This document shows, piece after piece, positions 1 to 8,692 of a stretch of DNA of 64,000 bases. The notes beneath the pieces are model-generated. The model did not search any database and was not told where the DNA came from. It saw only the letters and a list, made by a program, of their open reading frames with translations. The stretch is from NCBI GenBank assembly GCA_038363005.1, contig JBBQBI010000017.1, forward strand, positions 1 through 64,000, given 5' to 3'. Position numbers and translations under genes: made by a program. This stretch comes from JAKOWB01 sp038363005. Lineage in GTDB: Bacteria; Pseudomonadota; Alphaproteobacteria; Kiloniellales; JACOMY01. Each line of letters begins with the position of its first letter. The stretch's first letter is position 1.

Positions 1-107
1 TATGGTTGGCATGTGGGGGCCTTGGCTCACCCTTTTCCGTTTGCGCTTTCCGGTTTGGGGGATGGTGCCCGCCCCTGCCCCGGGGGTGGGGGGCGGCCGC
101 TGGCACC

Positions 108-1433
108 TTACATGTTTGCCTTTTCGAACTCGCGCAGCAGCTCGTTGGAGCGTTCCACCGCGTCGGCGATGGCCTGGTCCACCGTCTTGTTGCCGGCGAA
201 GGCGGACTCCAGCTCCTCGTTGATCACGTCACGGATCTGCACGAAGTTGCCGAGACGCAGGCCCTTGGAGTTCACCGTCGGCGGGTTCAGCGTCATCTGC
301 TTGATCGAGACGTCGGTGCCGGGGTTCTTGTCATAGTAGCCCTGGCTCTTCGACAGCTCATAGGCGGCGTAGGTGATCGGCAGGTAGCCGGTCTGCTGGT
401 GCCACCAGGCCTGCACCTCGGCCGAGGTCAGGTAGGTGAAGAACTTGGCGACGCCCTTGTACTCCTCGGCCGGGCGGCCCTGCAGCACCCACAGCGTGGC
501 ACCGCCGATGATGGAGTTCTGCGGCGCACCGTCGACCTCCGCCTCGAAGGGCAGCATGGCGACGCCGAACTCGAAGTCCTTGGCATTGGCCCTGACACCG
601 GCCTGCGCGCCCGAGGAGTTCATGTACATGGCGCACTCGCCCGAATAGAACAGCGGCGCGGAGTCGGAGCGGCGACCGCCGTACTTGAAGACGCCCTCCT
701 TCTGCCAGTCCACCATGTCCTGGATGTGCTTCTTGTGCAGCGGGGTGTTGATCGCCAGCTCGGTGTCGAGCCCGGCGAAGCCGTCGTCCTTGGTGGCGAA
801 GGGCACGTTGTGCAGCGCCGAGAAGTTCTCCAGCTGGATCCACGAGGTCCAGCCGGTGGTGAAGCCGCAGGTGGCGGCCCCGGCCTTGATGATGGCGCGG
901 GCGTCGTCGGCCAGCTCGTCCCAGGTCTTCGGCGGGTTGTTGGGGTCCAGGCCGGCTTTCTCGAACGCGGTCTTGTTGTAGTACATGACCGGCGTCGAGG
1001 AATTGAACGGCATCGACAGCATGTTGCCTTCGGTGTCGCTGTAGTAGCCGGTCACGGCAGCCAGGTAGTTCTTCGGATCGAAGGGCTCCTGCGCGTCAGC
1101 CATCAGCTTGTAGACCGGATAGATCGCACCCTTGGCCCCCATCATGGTGGCGGTGCCGACCTCGAAGACCTGGACGATGGCCGGGTTCTCGTGGGCGCGG
1201 AAGGCGGCGATGGCCGCGGTCAGCGTCTCGGTGTAGTTGCCCTTGTAGACCGGGACGATCTTGTAGTCGCCCTGGCTGGCGTTGAAGTCGTCGGCGATCT
1301 TGTTGAGCTTCTCGCCCAGTTCGCCGCCCATGGCATGCCACCACTGGACCTCGGTGACCGCCAGCGCCGGGACCGCGGCCCCGGCGAGGGCCAGCGCCGC
1401 CAAGGCGCCGAACAGCTTGTTGCGGATCGTCAT
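108..1433 (-). CDS. ugpB: sn-glycerol-3-phosphate ABC transporter, periplasmic binding protein UgpB
   Basis: This is the periplasmic solute-binding protein of the Ugp ABC importer, which brings in sn-glycerol-3-phosphate and glycerophosphodiesters. The 441-residue product starts with a Sec signal peptide (about residues 1-25, ending ALA) and runs the full length of the family. Motifs characteristic of UgpB are present: PVYKGNYTETLTAAIAAFR, VFEVGTATMMGAKG, PFNSSTPVMYYNK, WIQLENFSALHNVPFA and KGLRLGNFVQIRDV. An AGGGAG ribosome site lies about 7 bases before the ATG. The gene reads out of the window on the left, where the permease and ATPase genes (ugpA, ugpE, ugpC) would be expected; they cannot be seen here. 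Confidence 0.95.
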   Translation of the reverse strand: MTIRNKLFGALAALALAGAAVPALAVTEVQWWHAMGGELGEKLNKIADDFNASQGDYKIVPVYKGNYTETLTAAIAAFRAHENPAIVQVFEVGTATMMGAKGAIYPVYKLMADAQEPFDPKNYLAAVTGYYSDTEGNMLSMPFNSSTPVMYYNKTAFEKAGLDPNNPPKTWDELADDARAIIKAGAATCGFTTGWTSWIQLENFSALHNVPFATKDDGFAGLDTELAINTPLHKKHIQDMVDWQKEGVFKYGGRRSDSAPLFYSGECAMYMNSSGAQAGVRANAKDFEFGVAMLPFEAEVDGAPQNSIIGGATLWVLQGRPAEEYKGVAKFFTYLTSAEVQAWWHQQTGYLPITYAAYELSKSQGYYDKNPGTDVSIKQMTLNPPTVNSKGLRLGNFVQIRDVINEELESAFAGNKTVDQAIADAVERSNELLREFEKANM

Positions 1434-1696
1434 GTCTTAACTCCCTGTTGTCGGCATCAAAAACGCCGCCTGGACGACGACGCGGTCTCCGGACGGTTAC
1501 GCGACCGCCACCCTAGGTGTCGGGCGCGACCCCTCCTGGTCAGTGCCGTGACGAGTTTGTTACAGCTCCGGATTGAACCTCAAGGCTTGATTCTGTGGAT
1601 TGCTTCCAGGCTGGACCGCAAGGCCCGGATAGCGAGGCCGCGGCGGTGGCGCCATTTTGTCCGTCAAGCACACCCGCAGACACCACGAGGACCGCT

Positions 1697-2590
1697 ATGC
1701 TGCAGACCATGAGCCACCCCGCAGACTCCACCACCACCGCCCCCGCCGCGCTGCCAGCCGGCGATCCGGCGCTGCGCCTGGTCGAGCGCGCCTGCCGCGT
1801 GCTCGACGCCGACCTGGGCGAGCGGGTCAACCTGGGCGCCCTGGCGGCCGAGCTGGGTTCCACCCCCTGGGCGCTGAGCCGCGCCTTTCGCCGCGCGCTG
1901 GGCATCACCCCCACGGCCTATGCCGAGGAGCGTCGCGCCAAGCGCTTTCGCAGCGAGCTGCGGCAGGGCGGCAGCGTCGCCGGGGCGACCTATGGCGCCG
2001 GCTACGGCTCCTCCAGCCGGGTCTACGAGGACGCGGCGCGGCGCTTCGGCATGACGCCGTCCTCCTATCAGAAGGGCGGCAAGGGTGCCGCGATCGCCTT
2101 CGCGGTGGCCGCCTCGCCGCTCGGCCGGCTGCTGGTCGCCACCACGGCGCAGGGCATCTGCTTCCTGGCGCTGGGCGATGACGAGACGGCACTGGAGCAG
2201 GCGTTGCGCGCCGAATTCCCCGCCGCCCAGAGCATTGCCCGCGACCAGGCCCGCCTGAAGCCGGCGATCCAGAGCGTCGTCGACTACCTGAAGGGCGCTG
2301 TGCCGCACCCCGACCTGCCGCTCGACGTGCGCGCCTCGGCTTTCCAGCGCCGCGTCTGGCAGGAGCTGCTGGCGATCCCGGCGGGCGAGACCCGCAGCTA
2401 TGGCGAGGTGGCGGCCAGGCTGGGCCTGCCCAGCGCGTCGCGCGCCGTCGGTCGCGCCTGTGCCACCAACCCGGTGGCATTGCTGATCCCCTGCCACCGT
2501 GTGACGCGCGAGGATGGCAGCCTCAGCGGCTATCGCTGGGGCATGGAGCGCAAGGCCAAGCTGCTGACCGCGGAGGCCGAGCGGGGGTAG
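1697..2590 (+). CDS. Ada-like AraC regulator / O6-methylguanine-DNA methyltransferase lacking the N-terminal zinc domain
   Basis: The product is a two-domain protein of 297 residues. An AraC-type helix-turn-helix lies at about residues 20-110 (LGALAAELGSTPWALSRAFR, then FGMTPSSYQKGG). A suicide methyltransferase domain follows, with the acceptor motif PCHRV at Cys266. It should repair O6-methylguanine by moving the methyl group to that cysteine, and may also regulate transcription. E. coli Ada (354 residues) has an N-terminal methylphosphotriester-sensing zinc domain with four cysteines; that domain is absent here, so the response may be tuned differently. The reading frame is open further upstream, but the start at 1697 is preferred because CGAGG stands 6 bases before it. 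A second ATG at 1709 is possible. Confidence 0.88.
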   Translation: MLQTMSHPADSTTTAPAALPAGDPALRLVERACRVLDADLGERVNLGALAAELGSTPWALSRAFRRALGITPTAYAEERRAKRFRSELRQGGSVAGATYGAGYGSSSRVYEDAARRFGMTPSSYQKGGKGAAIAFAVAASPLGRLLVATTAQGICFLALGDDETALEQALRAEFPAAQSIARDQARLKPAIQSVVDYLKGAVPHPDLPLDVRASAFQRRVWQELLAIPAGETRSYGEVAARLGLPSASRAVGRACATNPVALLIPCHRVTREDGSLSGYRWGMERKAKLLTAEAERG

Positions 2591-2875
2591 TTACTTCAGC
2601 TCCACCTCGATGAAGCTCAGCGGCCGGTCGCCGGCGTTGACGACATTGTGCTCGACGCCGGCCAGGCGGCGGTAGGAGACGCCCGCCTTTAATTCGGCCC
2701 GCGCCTCGCCCTGCGCGCTTTCAATCAGCAGCTGGCCGTCGGTCACCGGCACGATGACGTAGTCGTAGCCGTGGCGGTGGTGCCCGGTCTCCGCGCCCGG
2801 CGCGAAATCGTAACGGAAGACACGCACTCGCTCGTCGTCGACCTGCAAGGTGGCGGTGGCTTGTGGGCGGGGCAT
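2591..2875 (-). CDS. small cupin-fold protein
   Basis: A 94-residue single-domain cupin. The first cupin motif is seen in PGAETGHHRHGYDYV (metal-binding histidines at about residues 32-34 with a downstream acidic or aromatic position), and the second around AGVEHNVVNAGDRPL. Such small cupins bind a metal and a small ligand, and many serve as sugar or acid isomerases or as ligand sensors; the substrate cannot be told. It converges tail to tail on the Ada-like gene: its TAA complement starts at 2591, directly after that gene's TAG at 2588-2590. Confidence 0.75.
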   Translation of the reverse strand: MPRPQATATLQVDDERVRVFRYDFAPGAETGHHRHGYDYVIVPVTDGQLLIESAQGEARAELKAGVSYRRLAGVEHNVVNAGDRPLSFIEVELK

Positions 2876-2951
2876 CGCGGGCTCCTCTTTTTCTGGCGGC
2901 GGCCAAGACTATGTGATGACGCAGTCGCCACAAAGCCCCCGGGGGGACCCC

Positions 2952-3344
2952 ATGCCGCTACCCGTCACCGCGCTTTATGCCGGCCTTGCCGGCCTGTTGT
3001 TGGCCTTCCTGGCCATGCGGGTGCCGCCGCTGCGGGCCAGGTTGCGGCAAAGCCTGGGCGACGGCGGCCATGCCCTGCTGCAGCGGGCCGTGCGCGTACA
3101 CGGCAATGCCGCCGAGCATATTCCCATCACCATCATCCTGCTGGGCCTGGCCGAGGGGCTGGGCGCGCAGCTTTGGCTGCTGCACCTGGTCGGCGGGCTG
3201 CTGCTGCTGGGCCGGCTGCTGCATGTCGTCGGGCTCTGGTCGCCGACGACGCCAGGGCTCTGCCGGGTGGTCGGCATGGTGATGACCTTCACCGCGCAGA
3301 TTGCCGGCGCAGTGGCCTGCCTGGTGCTGGCCAGCGGCCTCTAG
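2952..3344 (+). CDS. MAPEG-family inner membrane protein
   Basis: The 130-residue product has four hydrophobic segments (about 5-25, 53-70, 75-92 and 108-127). It carries the MAPEG-type RAVRVHGNAAEHIPI segment at the end of the first loop (related to the human MGST RAHLNDLEN region) and GRLLHVVGL. Members of this family are membrane-associated, often glutathione-dependent, enzymes handling lipophilic electrophiles; bacterial members of this short type are mostly uncharacterised. The ATG at 2952 is preferred over upstream starts in the same frame because it gives the normal family N terminus and follows a GGGGGGA tract. It is separated from the OsmC-like gene by only about 60 bases and may be co-transcribed with it as a detoxification pair (inference). 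Confidence 0.8.
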   Translation: MPLPVTALYAGLAGLLLAFLAMRVPPLRARLRQSLGDGGHALLQRAVRVHGNAAEHIPITIILLGLAEGLGAQLWLLHLVGGLLLLGRLLHVVGLWSPTTPGLCRVVGMVMTFTAQIAGAVACLVLASGL

Positions 3345-3405
3345 CCCCTGGCGTTGGCGCGCCGTCTGCCGGAGACTGCCGCCGGCAGAAGCGGGGAGGC
3401 GCGCC

Positions 3406-3912
3406 ATGACCTTGAAGGACCAGATGCTGCACCACCAAGCCGTGGCCCGTGCCGCGGCTGCCGGCGGTGACCCGGCCACCTGCCGCGAACCCATCGCCGG
3501 CAGCATCCTGCAGGAGGAGCCCTTCTATACCGAGGGCCGCTTCGGCCGGCACCTGGTGGTGGTGGATGAGCCGACGTCCTTCGGCGGCACGGACAAGGCG
3601 GCCAACCCGGCGGAGATAATGCTGGCCGGTCTGGGCGCCAGCCTTTGCGTCACCTTGCGCTGCCACGCCGCGCTGCTGGACATCACGGTCGGTCGCATCG
3701 AGGTGGGGCTGTCCGGGGACCTCGACATCCGCGGCTTCTTCGACGCCGACCCGGCGGTGCGCTCCGGCTTCCAGAGCCTGGCACTGACACTCAAGCTGGA
3801 GAGCGACGCCTCGCCCGAGGCACTGCGGCGCCTGCTGGCGGCGGTGGATCGCGGCTGCCCGATCCTCGACGCCTGTCGCGGTGCCACGCCGGTTACGTTG
3901 ACAATGGTTTGA
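3406..3912 (+). CDS. OsmC/Ohr-family protein (predicted thiol peroxidase)
   Basis: The 168-residue product matches the OsmC/Ohr fold. Two cysteine-containing segments fit the family: LCVTLRCHAALLDI on the central helix (residues about 78-92) and GCPILDACRG near the C terminus (about 151-160). In OsmC/Ohr enzymes two cysteines reduce organic hydroperoxides in the cytoplasm; the exact catalytic pair here is inferred. The ATG is chosen because GGGGAGG stands 7 bases upstream, although the frame is open from 3301. A strong hairpin follows at 3936-3961. Confidence 0.85.
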   Translation: MTLKDQMLHHQAVARAAAAGGDPATCREPIAGSILQEEPFYTEGRFGRHLVVVDEPTSFGGTDKAANPAEIMLAGLGASLCVTLRCHAALLDITVGRIEVGLSGDLDIRGFFDADPAVRSGFQSLALTLKLESDASPEALRRLLAAVDRGCPILDACRGATPVTLTMV

Positions 3913-3935
3913 GATAGGCCGACCTGAAAAACGAA

Positions 3936-3961
3936 GGGCCCCGGCGTCGCCGCCGGGGCCC
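3936..3961 (-). terminator. intrinsic terminator between osmC-like gene and dctP
   Basis: A perfect 11-bp stem (GGGCCCCGGCG / CGCCGGGGCCC) encloses a TCGC loop. On the minus strand the stem is followed by TTCGTTTTTC, a T-rich tail, so it best fits termination of the leftward TRAP operon. It can also stop rightward transcription from the OsmC-like gene. Confidence 0.8.
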
Positions 3962-3988
3962 AGTTGGCAGGTCGGGAGGCAGCCTGGC

Positions 3989-5038
3989 TCAGCCGTAGCG
4001 GTACGGCGGGCCGGCCTTCTCCATGGTGGCGACGTAGTCCTTGAGGATCTGCACCACGCGCTTGTTGCGGTCGCTCTGCTCGGCGATCTCGTCCCAGAAC
4101 TTCAGGGCCTCGGCCTCGACCGTCGCCCACTCGCCGCCGGGGATCGTGGTCAGCTCCAGCTTGCCCTTGGTGCGGTAGTGCGCCTCGCCCCACCAGTACC
4201 AGTGCAGGCGGTAGTAGTGCGACATGTCGATCGACATCTTGAGCTGCTGCTGCAGGTGCTTGGGGATCTCGTTCCAGCGGTCGGTGTTGACGAAGTAGGA
4301 CCCGGCCCAGGCGCCCGAAATGTTGTTGGTCAGGTAGTACTTGGTCACATCCGACCAGCCGACGGTGTGCACCTCGGTGATGCCGGACCAGCAGACGCCG
4401 TCCAGCTCGCCGGTCTGAATGGCGACCTGCACGTCCTCGTAGGGCAGCACCACCGGCACCACGCCGAAGCGCGACAGGAAGCGCCCGCCGGTCGGGAAGG
4501 TGTAGAGCCGCAGGCCCTGCAGGTCCGCCAGGCTGTGGATCGGCTTGGTGGTGGCCGCGTTGCAGGGATCCCACGAGCCGGTGGAGAGCCAGGTGACGCC
4601 CTTGATCTCCGAATAGGCCTCTTCCCAGATCTCCTTCAGCCCGTACCAGTGCCACAGCGCCGGCACATCCAGGCTGTAGCGCGAGGCGAAGGGGAAGTAG
4701 GCGCCGAACACCGCGACGTCGATCGGCGAGGCGATGGAGTCGTCGTCGCTCTGCGCCATGTCGATGGTGCCGTTCTGCAGCGCGCGGAACAGCTCGCCAT
4801 GCGGCACCAGCTGGTCGGCGGTGTAGAGCTCGATCTCCATCTCGCCGTTGGCTGCCACGTTGAAGGCGTCGACGGCGTTCTTGACGACGTGCTCGGCCAG
4901 CGCCGGACCGGCGTAGGTCTGCATGCGCCACTTGATCTTCGACTGCGCCTTGACGTAGGGCGCGGCGATGGTGCTGGCACCGACCACGCCGGCCGTCGTC
5001 AGGCCCGCCTTCTTCAGGAATTCGCGTCTTTTGTTCAT
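3989..5038 (-). CDS. dctP: TRAP transporter solute-binding protein (DctP family)
   Basis: The 349-residue protein is the periplasmic receptor of a tripartite ATP-independent transporter. It begins with a twin-arginine-like signal (MNKRREFLKKAG, then a hydrophobic stretch to about residue 31, YVKAQ), suggesting export through Tat or Sec. Family landmarks are IKWRMQTYAGP at the mature N terminus, GLRLYTFPTGGRFLSRFGV carrying the arginine expected to bind a carboxylate, and LPYEDVQVAIQTGELDG. It resembles the TakP-type receptors of 2-oxo acids, but the ligand is not known. The start at 5038 is chosen over an upstream ATG because it begins exactly at the signal peptide. It is the last gene of a Q-M-P operon, 144 bases after dctM. 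Confidence 0.9.
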   Translation of the reverse strand: MNKRREFLKKAGLTTAGVVGASTIAAPYVKAQSKIKWRMQTYAGPALAEHVVKNAVDAFNVAANGEMEIELYTADQLVPHGELFRALQNGTIDMAQSDDDSIASPIDVAVFGAYFPFASRYSLDVPALWHWYGLKEIWEEAYSEIKGVTWLSTGSWDPCNAATTKPIHSLADLQGLRLYTFPTGGRFLSRFGVVPVVLPYEDVQVAIQTGELDGVCWSGITEVHTVGWSDVTKYYLTNNISGAWAGSYFVNTDRWNEIPKHLQQQLKMSIDMSHYYRLHWYWWGEAHYRTKGKLELTTIPGGEWATVEAEALKFWDEIAEQSDRNKRVVQILKDYVATMEKAGPPYRYG

Positions 5039-5182
5039 GACCTTCCTGCTCCCCTTTGTTGGTTGACCGGCAGCCCAGGTCCCTTCGTTGGCCCCAACGC
5101 CCTCACCGCGGCCAGACGGACCTTGGCTACCGCACCTTGAACCCACGTCACGCTAGCATCCCGCCTTGCGGCGGGCGGGGCG

Positions 5183-6517
5183 TCAGGGCCGTCCCGAGGT
5201 CTTCAATTGCTCGGGCAGCCACAGTGCGATCTCCGGATAGATCGTCACCAGCACCAGGCCGATGATCATCAGCAGCACGAAGGGTGCCACCGAACGATAG
5301 ATGTGCGCCAGCGTCACCTCGGGTGGTGCCATGGCGCGCATGAGGAAGAGGTTATAGCCAAAGGGCGGGGTGATGTAGGCGATCTGGCAGGTGATGGTGT
5401 AGAGCACGCCGTACCAGACCAGGTCGAAGCCAAGCGAGCCGACCAGCGGGATATAGAGCGGCGCGACGATCACCAGCATGGCGGTGTCGTCGAGGAACAT
5501 GCCCATCACGATGTAGCTGAGCTGCATCATGATCAGCACTTCCCAGGGCGTCAGCTCCCAGCGCTCGATGAACAGGCTCTGGATCGCCTTGACCGCGCCC
5601 AGGCCGTCAAACACCGCGCCGAAGCAGAGCGCCGCCAGGATGATCCACATGAACATGGCGCTGATCGACAGCGTCTTGCGCAGCGTGTCTTCCATGACCT
5701 GGCGGGTCAGGCGGCGCTTCACCGCCGCCGCCAGCATCGAGGCCACGGCGCCGACTGCCGAGCTTTCCACCAGGCTGGTGATGCCGAGCAGGAAGAGGCC
5801 GGTCATGGCGCAGAAGATGAACAGCGGCAGGATGCCGGCGCGGAGCAGGCTGAGTCGTTGGCTCCAGGTGATCTGGCGCCGCTCCTCGATCGGCAGCGCC
5901 GGGCCCAGCTCGGGCTGCAGCCAGCAGCGCACCACGATATAGATGATGAATAGCGTGGCCAGCATCAGGCCGGGCAGCGCGCCGGCCATCCACAGTTGGT
6001 CGACCGGCTGGCGCGCGATCATGCCATAGAGCACCAGCACCACCGAGGGCGGGATCAGGATGCCGAGCGAGGAGCCCGCCTGGATCACCCCGGTCACCAT
6101 GATCTTGTCGTAGCCACGGCGCAGCATCTCGGGCAGGGCGATGGTGGCACCGATCGCCATGCCGGCGACGCTCAGGCCGTTCATCGCCGAGATCACCACC
6201 ATCAGGCCGATGGTGCCGATGGCCAGGCCGCCACGGATCGGCCCGAACCAGACGTGGAACATGCGGTAGAGGTCATCGGCGATGCCCGATTCGGACATCA
6301 TGTAGCCCATGAAGATGAACAGCGGCAGCGTCAGCAGCGGGTACCAGTTCAGCAGCTGGAAGCTGGCGTTGAACGGCATCTCGAAGCCGCCGTCGCCCCA
6401 CAGCAGCAGCGCCGAGAGCGAGGCGACGAAGCCGATGGCGCCGAACACCCGCTGCCCGGTCAGCAGCATGATCATCATCGTCGAGAACATGAGGAGCGCG
6501 ATGAGTTCGTAGCTCAT
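5183..6517 (-). CDS. dctM: TRAP transporter large permease subunit (DctM family)
   Basis: The 444-residue membrane protein has about 12 hydrophobic segments. Family landmarks are PLFIFMGYMMSESGIADDLY, GSSLGILIPPSVVLVLYGMI and DDTAMLVIVAPLYIPL. It forms the ion-coupled transport channel with DctQ and takes substrate from DctP. Its ATG overlaps the TGA of dctQ by one base (TGATG), implying translational coupling. The frame is open much further upstream, but that part is out of frame with dctQ and is not family-like. Confidence 0.95.
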   Translation of the reverse strand: MSYELIALLMFSTMMIMLLTGQRVFGAIGFVASLSALLLWGDGGFEMPFNASFQLLNWYPLLTLPLFIFMGYMMSESGIADDLYRMFHVWFGPIRGGLAIGTIGLMVVISAMNGLSVAGMAIGATIALPEMLRRGYDKIMVTGVIQAGSSLGILIPPSVVLVLYGMIARQPVDQLWMAGALPGLMLATLFIIYIVVRCWLQPELGPALPIEERRQITWSQRLSLLRAGILPLFIFCAMTGLFLLGITSLVESSAVGAVASMLAAAVKRRLTRQVMEDTLRKTLSISAMFMWIILAALCFGAVFDGLGAVKAIQSLFIERWELTPWEVLIMMQLSYIVMGMFLDDTAMLVIVAPLYIPLVGSLGFDLVWYGVLYTITCQIAYITPPFGYNLFLMRAMAPPEVTLAHIYRSVAPFVLLMIIGLVLVTIYPEIALWLPEQLKTSGRP

Positions 6518-7047
6518 CAGAGGGTCTTCCCCCGGGCGCGCGCGATATCCTTGAAGAAGGTGGCGATGGCCTGCAGCAGCATCATCAGGACGCCCAGCGT
6601 CATGATGCACTTGATCGGCCACAGCGGCGGGCCCCAGGAGGAATAGTTCTTCTGGTTGTATTCCAGGGCGTACTGCGTGCTGGACAGTCCGCCGAGCAGC
6701 AGAATGACCAGATAGAAGATCAGGAAGCAGATGGTGATGGCGTCGGTCACCGCCTGGCGCTTCGGCGACCAGCGGCTGTACAGCAGGTCCATGCGGACAT
6801 GGCTGTCGAGTTGCATCGAATAGCCGCCGCCGATGAGGTAGTAGGCGGCCAGGGTGAACTGCGCGATCTCCACCACCCAGATCGGCGAGCGCCCGGTGGC
6901 CTTGGAAAAGGCGGAGTAGAGCAGCACCCCCATCATGACGAAGACCAGCAGCATGGCGAGCCGGCCCATGCGCCGGTTGAAGGCATCGACCCAGCGCACA
7001 TAGACCCGGATTGCCTTGGGCAAGATGCGGTCCCCCTGGTTCGGCAA
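6517..7047 (-). CDS. dctQ: TRAP transporter small permease subunit (DctQ family)
   Basis: The 176-residue integral membrane protein has four predicted helices (about 28-47, 63-80, 102-123 and 147-165) and the family motif SHVRMDLLYSRWSPKRQ between helices 2 and 3. It is the small membrane partner of DctM in the TRAP transporter and is the first gene of the operon. The N-terminal extension before the first helix (MPNQGDRILPKAIRVYVRWV) is slightly long but typical for larger DctQ proteins. Confidence 0.9.
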   Translation of the reverse strand: MPNQGDRILPKAIRVYVRWVDAFNRRMGRLAMLLVFVMMGVLLYSAFSKATGRSPIWVVEIAQFTLAAYYLIGGGYSMQLDSHVRMDLLYSRWSPKRQAVTDAITICFLIFYLVILLLGGLSSTQYALEYNQKNYSSWGPPLWPIKCIMTLGVLMMLLQAIATFFKDIARARGKTL

Positions 7048-7275
7048 CGAATCGACTGCCCCGCCGCGCCACCGGCGCGTAGGCCCCAGGCGATGCTGCT
7101 ATGGTCGCGGTATGGCTGTCCAGTCGCGCGGTGGCCGCCGCGGCTTCCCTGCGGGCCCGGGGCACCCCACATGACTGGGCTGGCCGGCATTCCCAGCCGG
7201 CGCTGCAAGCCCCTTGGGGTGGCGGCGGTTTCCCGCTACCTCTGACGCCGCCCCTGCCAGGAGAGATCTTGTCCG
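7048..7275. promoter_or_regulatory. divergent intergenic region dctQ / pmbA
   Basis: A 228-bp divergent region that should hold the promoters of the TRAP operon (leftward) and pmbA (rightward). It contains the 13-mer TGCTATGGTCGCG at 7097-7109, found again just before msbA, and an AGGAGAG ribosome site at about 7259 for pmbA. No clear -35/-10 pair could be assigned. Confidence 0.4.
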
Positions 7276-8619
7276 ATGTCCAGCGCCACCGCCGACCTGT
7301 CCCTGCTTGCCGACCTGCTGCGCCGCGCCAAGGCCGAAGGCGCCGAGGCCGCCGACGCCGTGTTGGTGCGTTCCGCCGGCCTGTCGCAGGCGGTGCGCCT
7401 GGGCCAGCCCGAGAAGCTGGAGCGCGAGGAGAGCCAGGACGTCGGCCTGCGGGTGCTGATCGGCCACCGCCAGGCCGTGGTCTCGACCAACGACGTCACG
7501 CCGGCCGGGCTGGAGACCCTGGCCGAGCGCGCCGTCGCCATGGCCCGCGTGGTGCCCGAGGACCCCTGGTGCGGCCTGGCCGATCCCGGCCAGCTGGCGC
7601 GCGACCTGCCCGACCTGGAGCTGCAAGACCCGGTGGAGCCGCCGCCGGCGCTGCTGCTGGAGCGCGCGCAGACCGCCGAGGCAGCGGCGCGCGCGGTGCC
7701 CGGGATCACCAATTCGGAAGGCGCCGAGGCCGGCTGGGGCGCCAGCCAGGTCAGCCTGGCGGCGAGCAACGGCTTCGCCGGACAATACGGTGTCTCCAGC
7801 CACTCGCTGTCGGTCGCGGTGATCGGCGGCAGCGGCGACGGCATGGAACGCGACTATGACTATGTGCGCAGCGTCTGGGGTGACGCGCTGGAAGACCCGG
7901 CCAGCCTGGGTCGCCGCGCCGGCGAGCGTACGATCAAGCGGCTGCAGCCGCGCAAGGCCGAAACCGCCCGCCTGCCTGTGGTCTTCGAGCCGCGCGTCGC
8001 CGGCGGCTTGCTGGGCCATCTGGCCGGCGCGGTCAGCGGCACCGCGGTGGCGCGCGGCACCTCTTTCCTCAAGGACAAGCTGGGGCAGCTGCTGTTCCAG
8101 CCCAGCGTCACCATCTGGGACGATCCGACCCGGCGGCGCGGCCATCGCTCGCGCCCCTTCGACGGCGAGGGCCTGCCGGCGGTGCGCCGCGCGGTGATCG
8201 AGGGCGGCCGCCTGACCGGCTGGACGCTCGACCTGGCGACCGCCCGGCAGCTCGGCCTGGTCTCGACCGGCAGTGCCGGGCGCGGCACCTCGTCGCCGCC
8301 CTCGCCTTCGGTCAGCAACCTCTATCTCGCGCCCGGCAGCCAGAGCCCGCAGGCACTGATCGGCGGCGTCGCGCGCGGGCTCTATATCACCGAGCTGATG
8401 GGCATGGGGGTGAACGGCGTCACCGGCGACTACAGCCGTGGCGCCGCCGGCTTCTGGATCGAGAACGGCGAGCTGGCCTATCCGGTCGCCGAGGTCACCA
8501 TCGCCGGCAACCTGAAGGACATGTTCCAGCGCCTGACACCGGCCGACGACCTGTCCTTCCGCACCGGCATGGACGCGCCGACCTGCCTGGTCGAGGGAAT
8601 GACCATCGCCGGACGCTGA
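7276..8619 (+). CDS. pmbA: TldD/PmbA family metalloprotease subunit PmbA (TldE)
   Basis: The 447-residue cytoplasmic protein matches PmbA (TldE), the partner of TldD in a heterodimeric zinc protease that degrades unfolded peptides and matures some modified peptides. Visible landmarks are the N-terminal helical region with REESQDVGLRVLIG, then FEPRVAGGLLGHLAGAVSG, the segment SFLKDKLGQLLFQPSVTIWDDPT and the C-terminal GMGVNGVTGDYSRGAAGFWIE followed by PVAEVTIAGNLKDM. PmbA subunits lack the HExxxH of TldD, and none is seen here. Its partner tldD is not in the window. Length is typical (E. coli PmbA about 450). Confidence 0.95.
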   Translation: MSSATADLSLLADLLRRAKAEGAEAADAVLVRSAGLSQAVRLGQPEKLEREESQDVGLRVLIGHRQAVVSTNDVTPAGLETLAERAVAMARVVPEDPWCGLADPGQLARDLPDLELQDPVEPPPALLLERAQTAEAAARAVPGITNSEGAEAGWGASQVSLAASNGFAGQYGVSSHSLSVAVIGGSGDGMERDYDYVRSVWGDALEDPASLGRRAGERTIKRLQPRKAETARLPVVFEPRVAGGLLGHLAGAVSGTAVARGTSFLKDKLGQLLFQPSVTIWDDPTRRRGHRSRPFDGEGLPAVRRAVIEGGRLTGWTLDLATARQLGLVSTGSAGRGTSSPPSPSVSNLYLAPGSQSPQALIGGVARGLYITELMGMGVNGVTGDYSRGAAGFWIENGELAYPVAEVTIAGNLKDMFQRLTPADDLSFRTGMDAPTCLVEGMTIAGR

Positions 8620-8692
8620 CCGGCTGGGCTAGACTGCGGTCAATGCGGCGCCAGCAATCGTCCCAGGCAATCGTTCATCGGGGGATAACGCC

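Noticed and set aside
1..107. GC-rich palindromic tract downstream of ugpB as a terminator
   Set aside because: CCCC/GGGG runs pair without a proper loop and no T tract follows, so it is not a convincing terminator; the region may simply separate ugpB from a gene outside the window.
6..1712. Long open frame antisense to ugpB (568 codons)
   Set aside because: Its sequence is low-complexity Arg/Gly/Val/Leu typical of antisense frames in GC-rich DNA, and ugpB is certain on the other strand.
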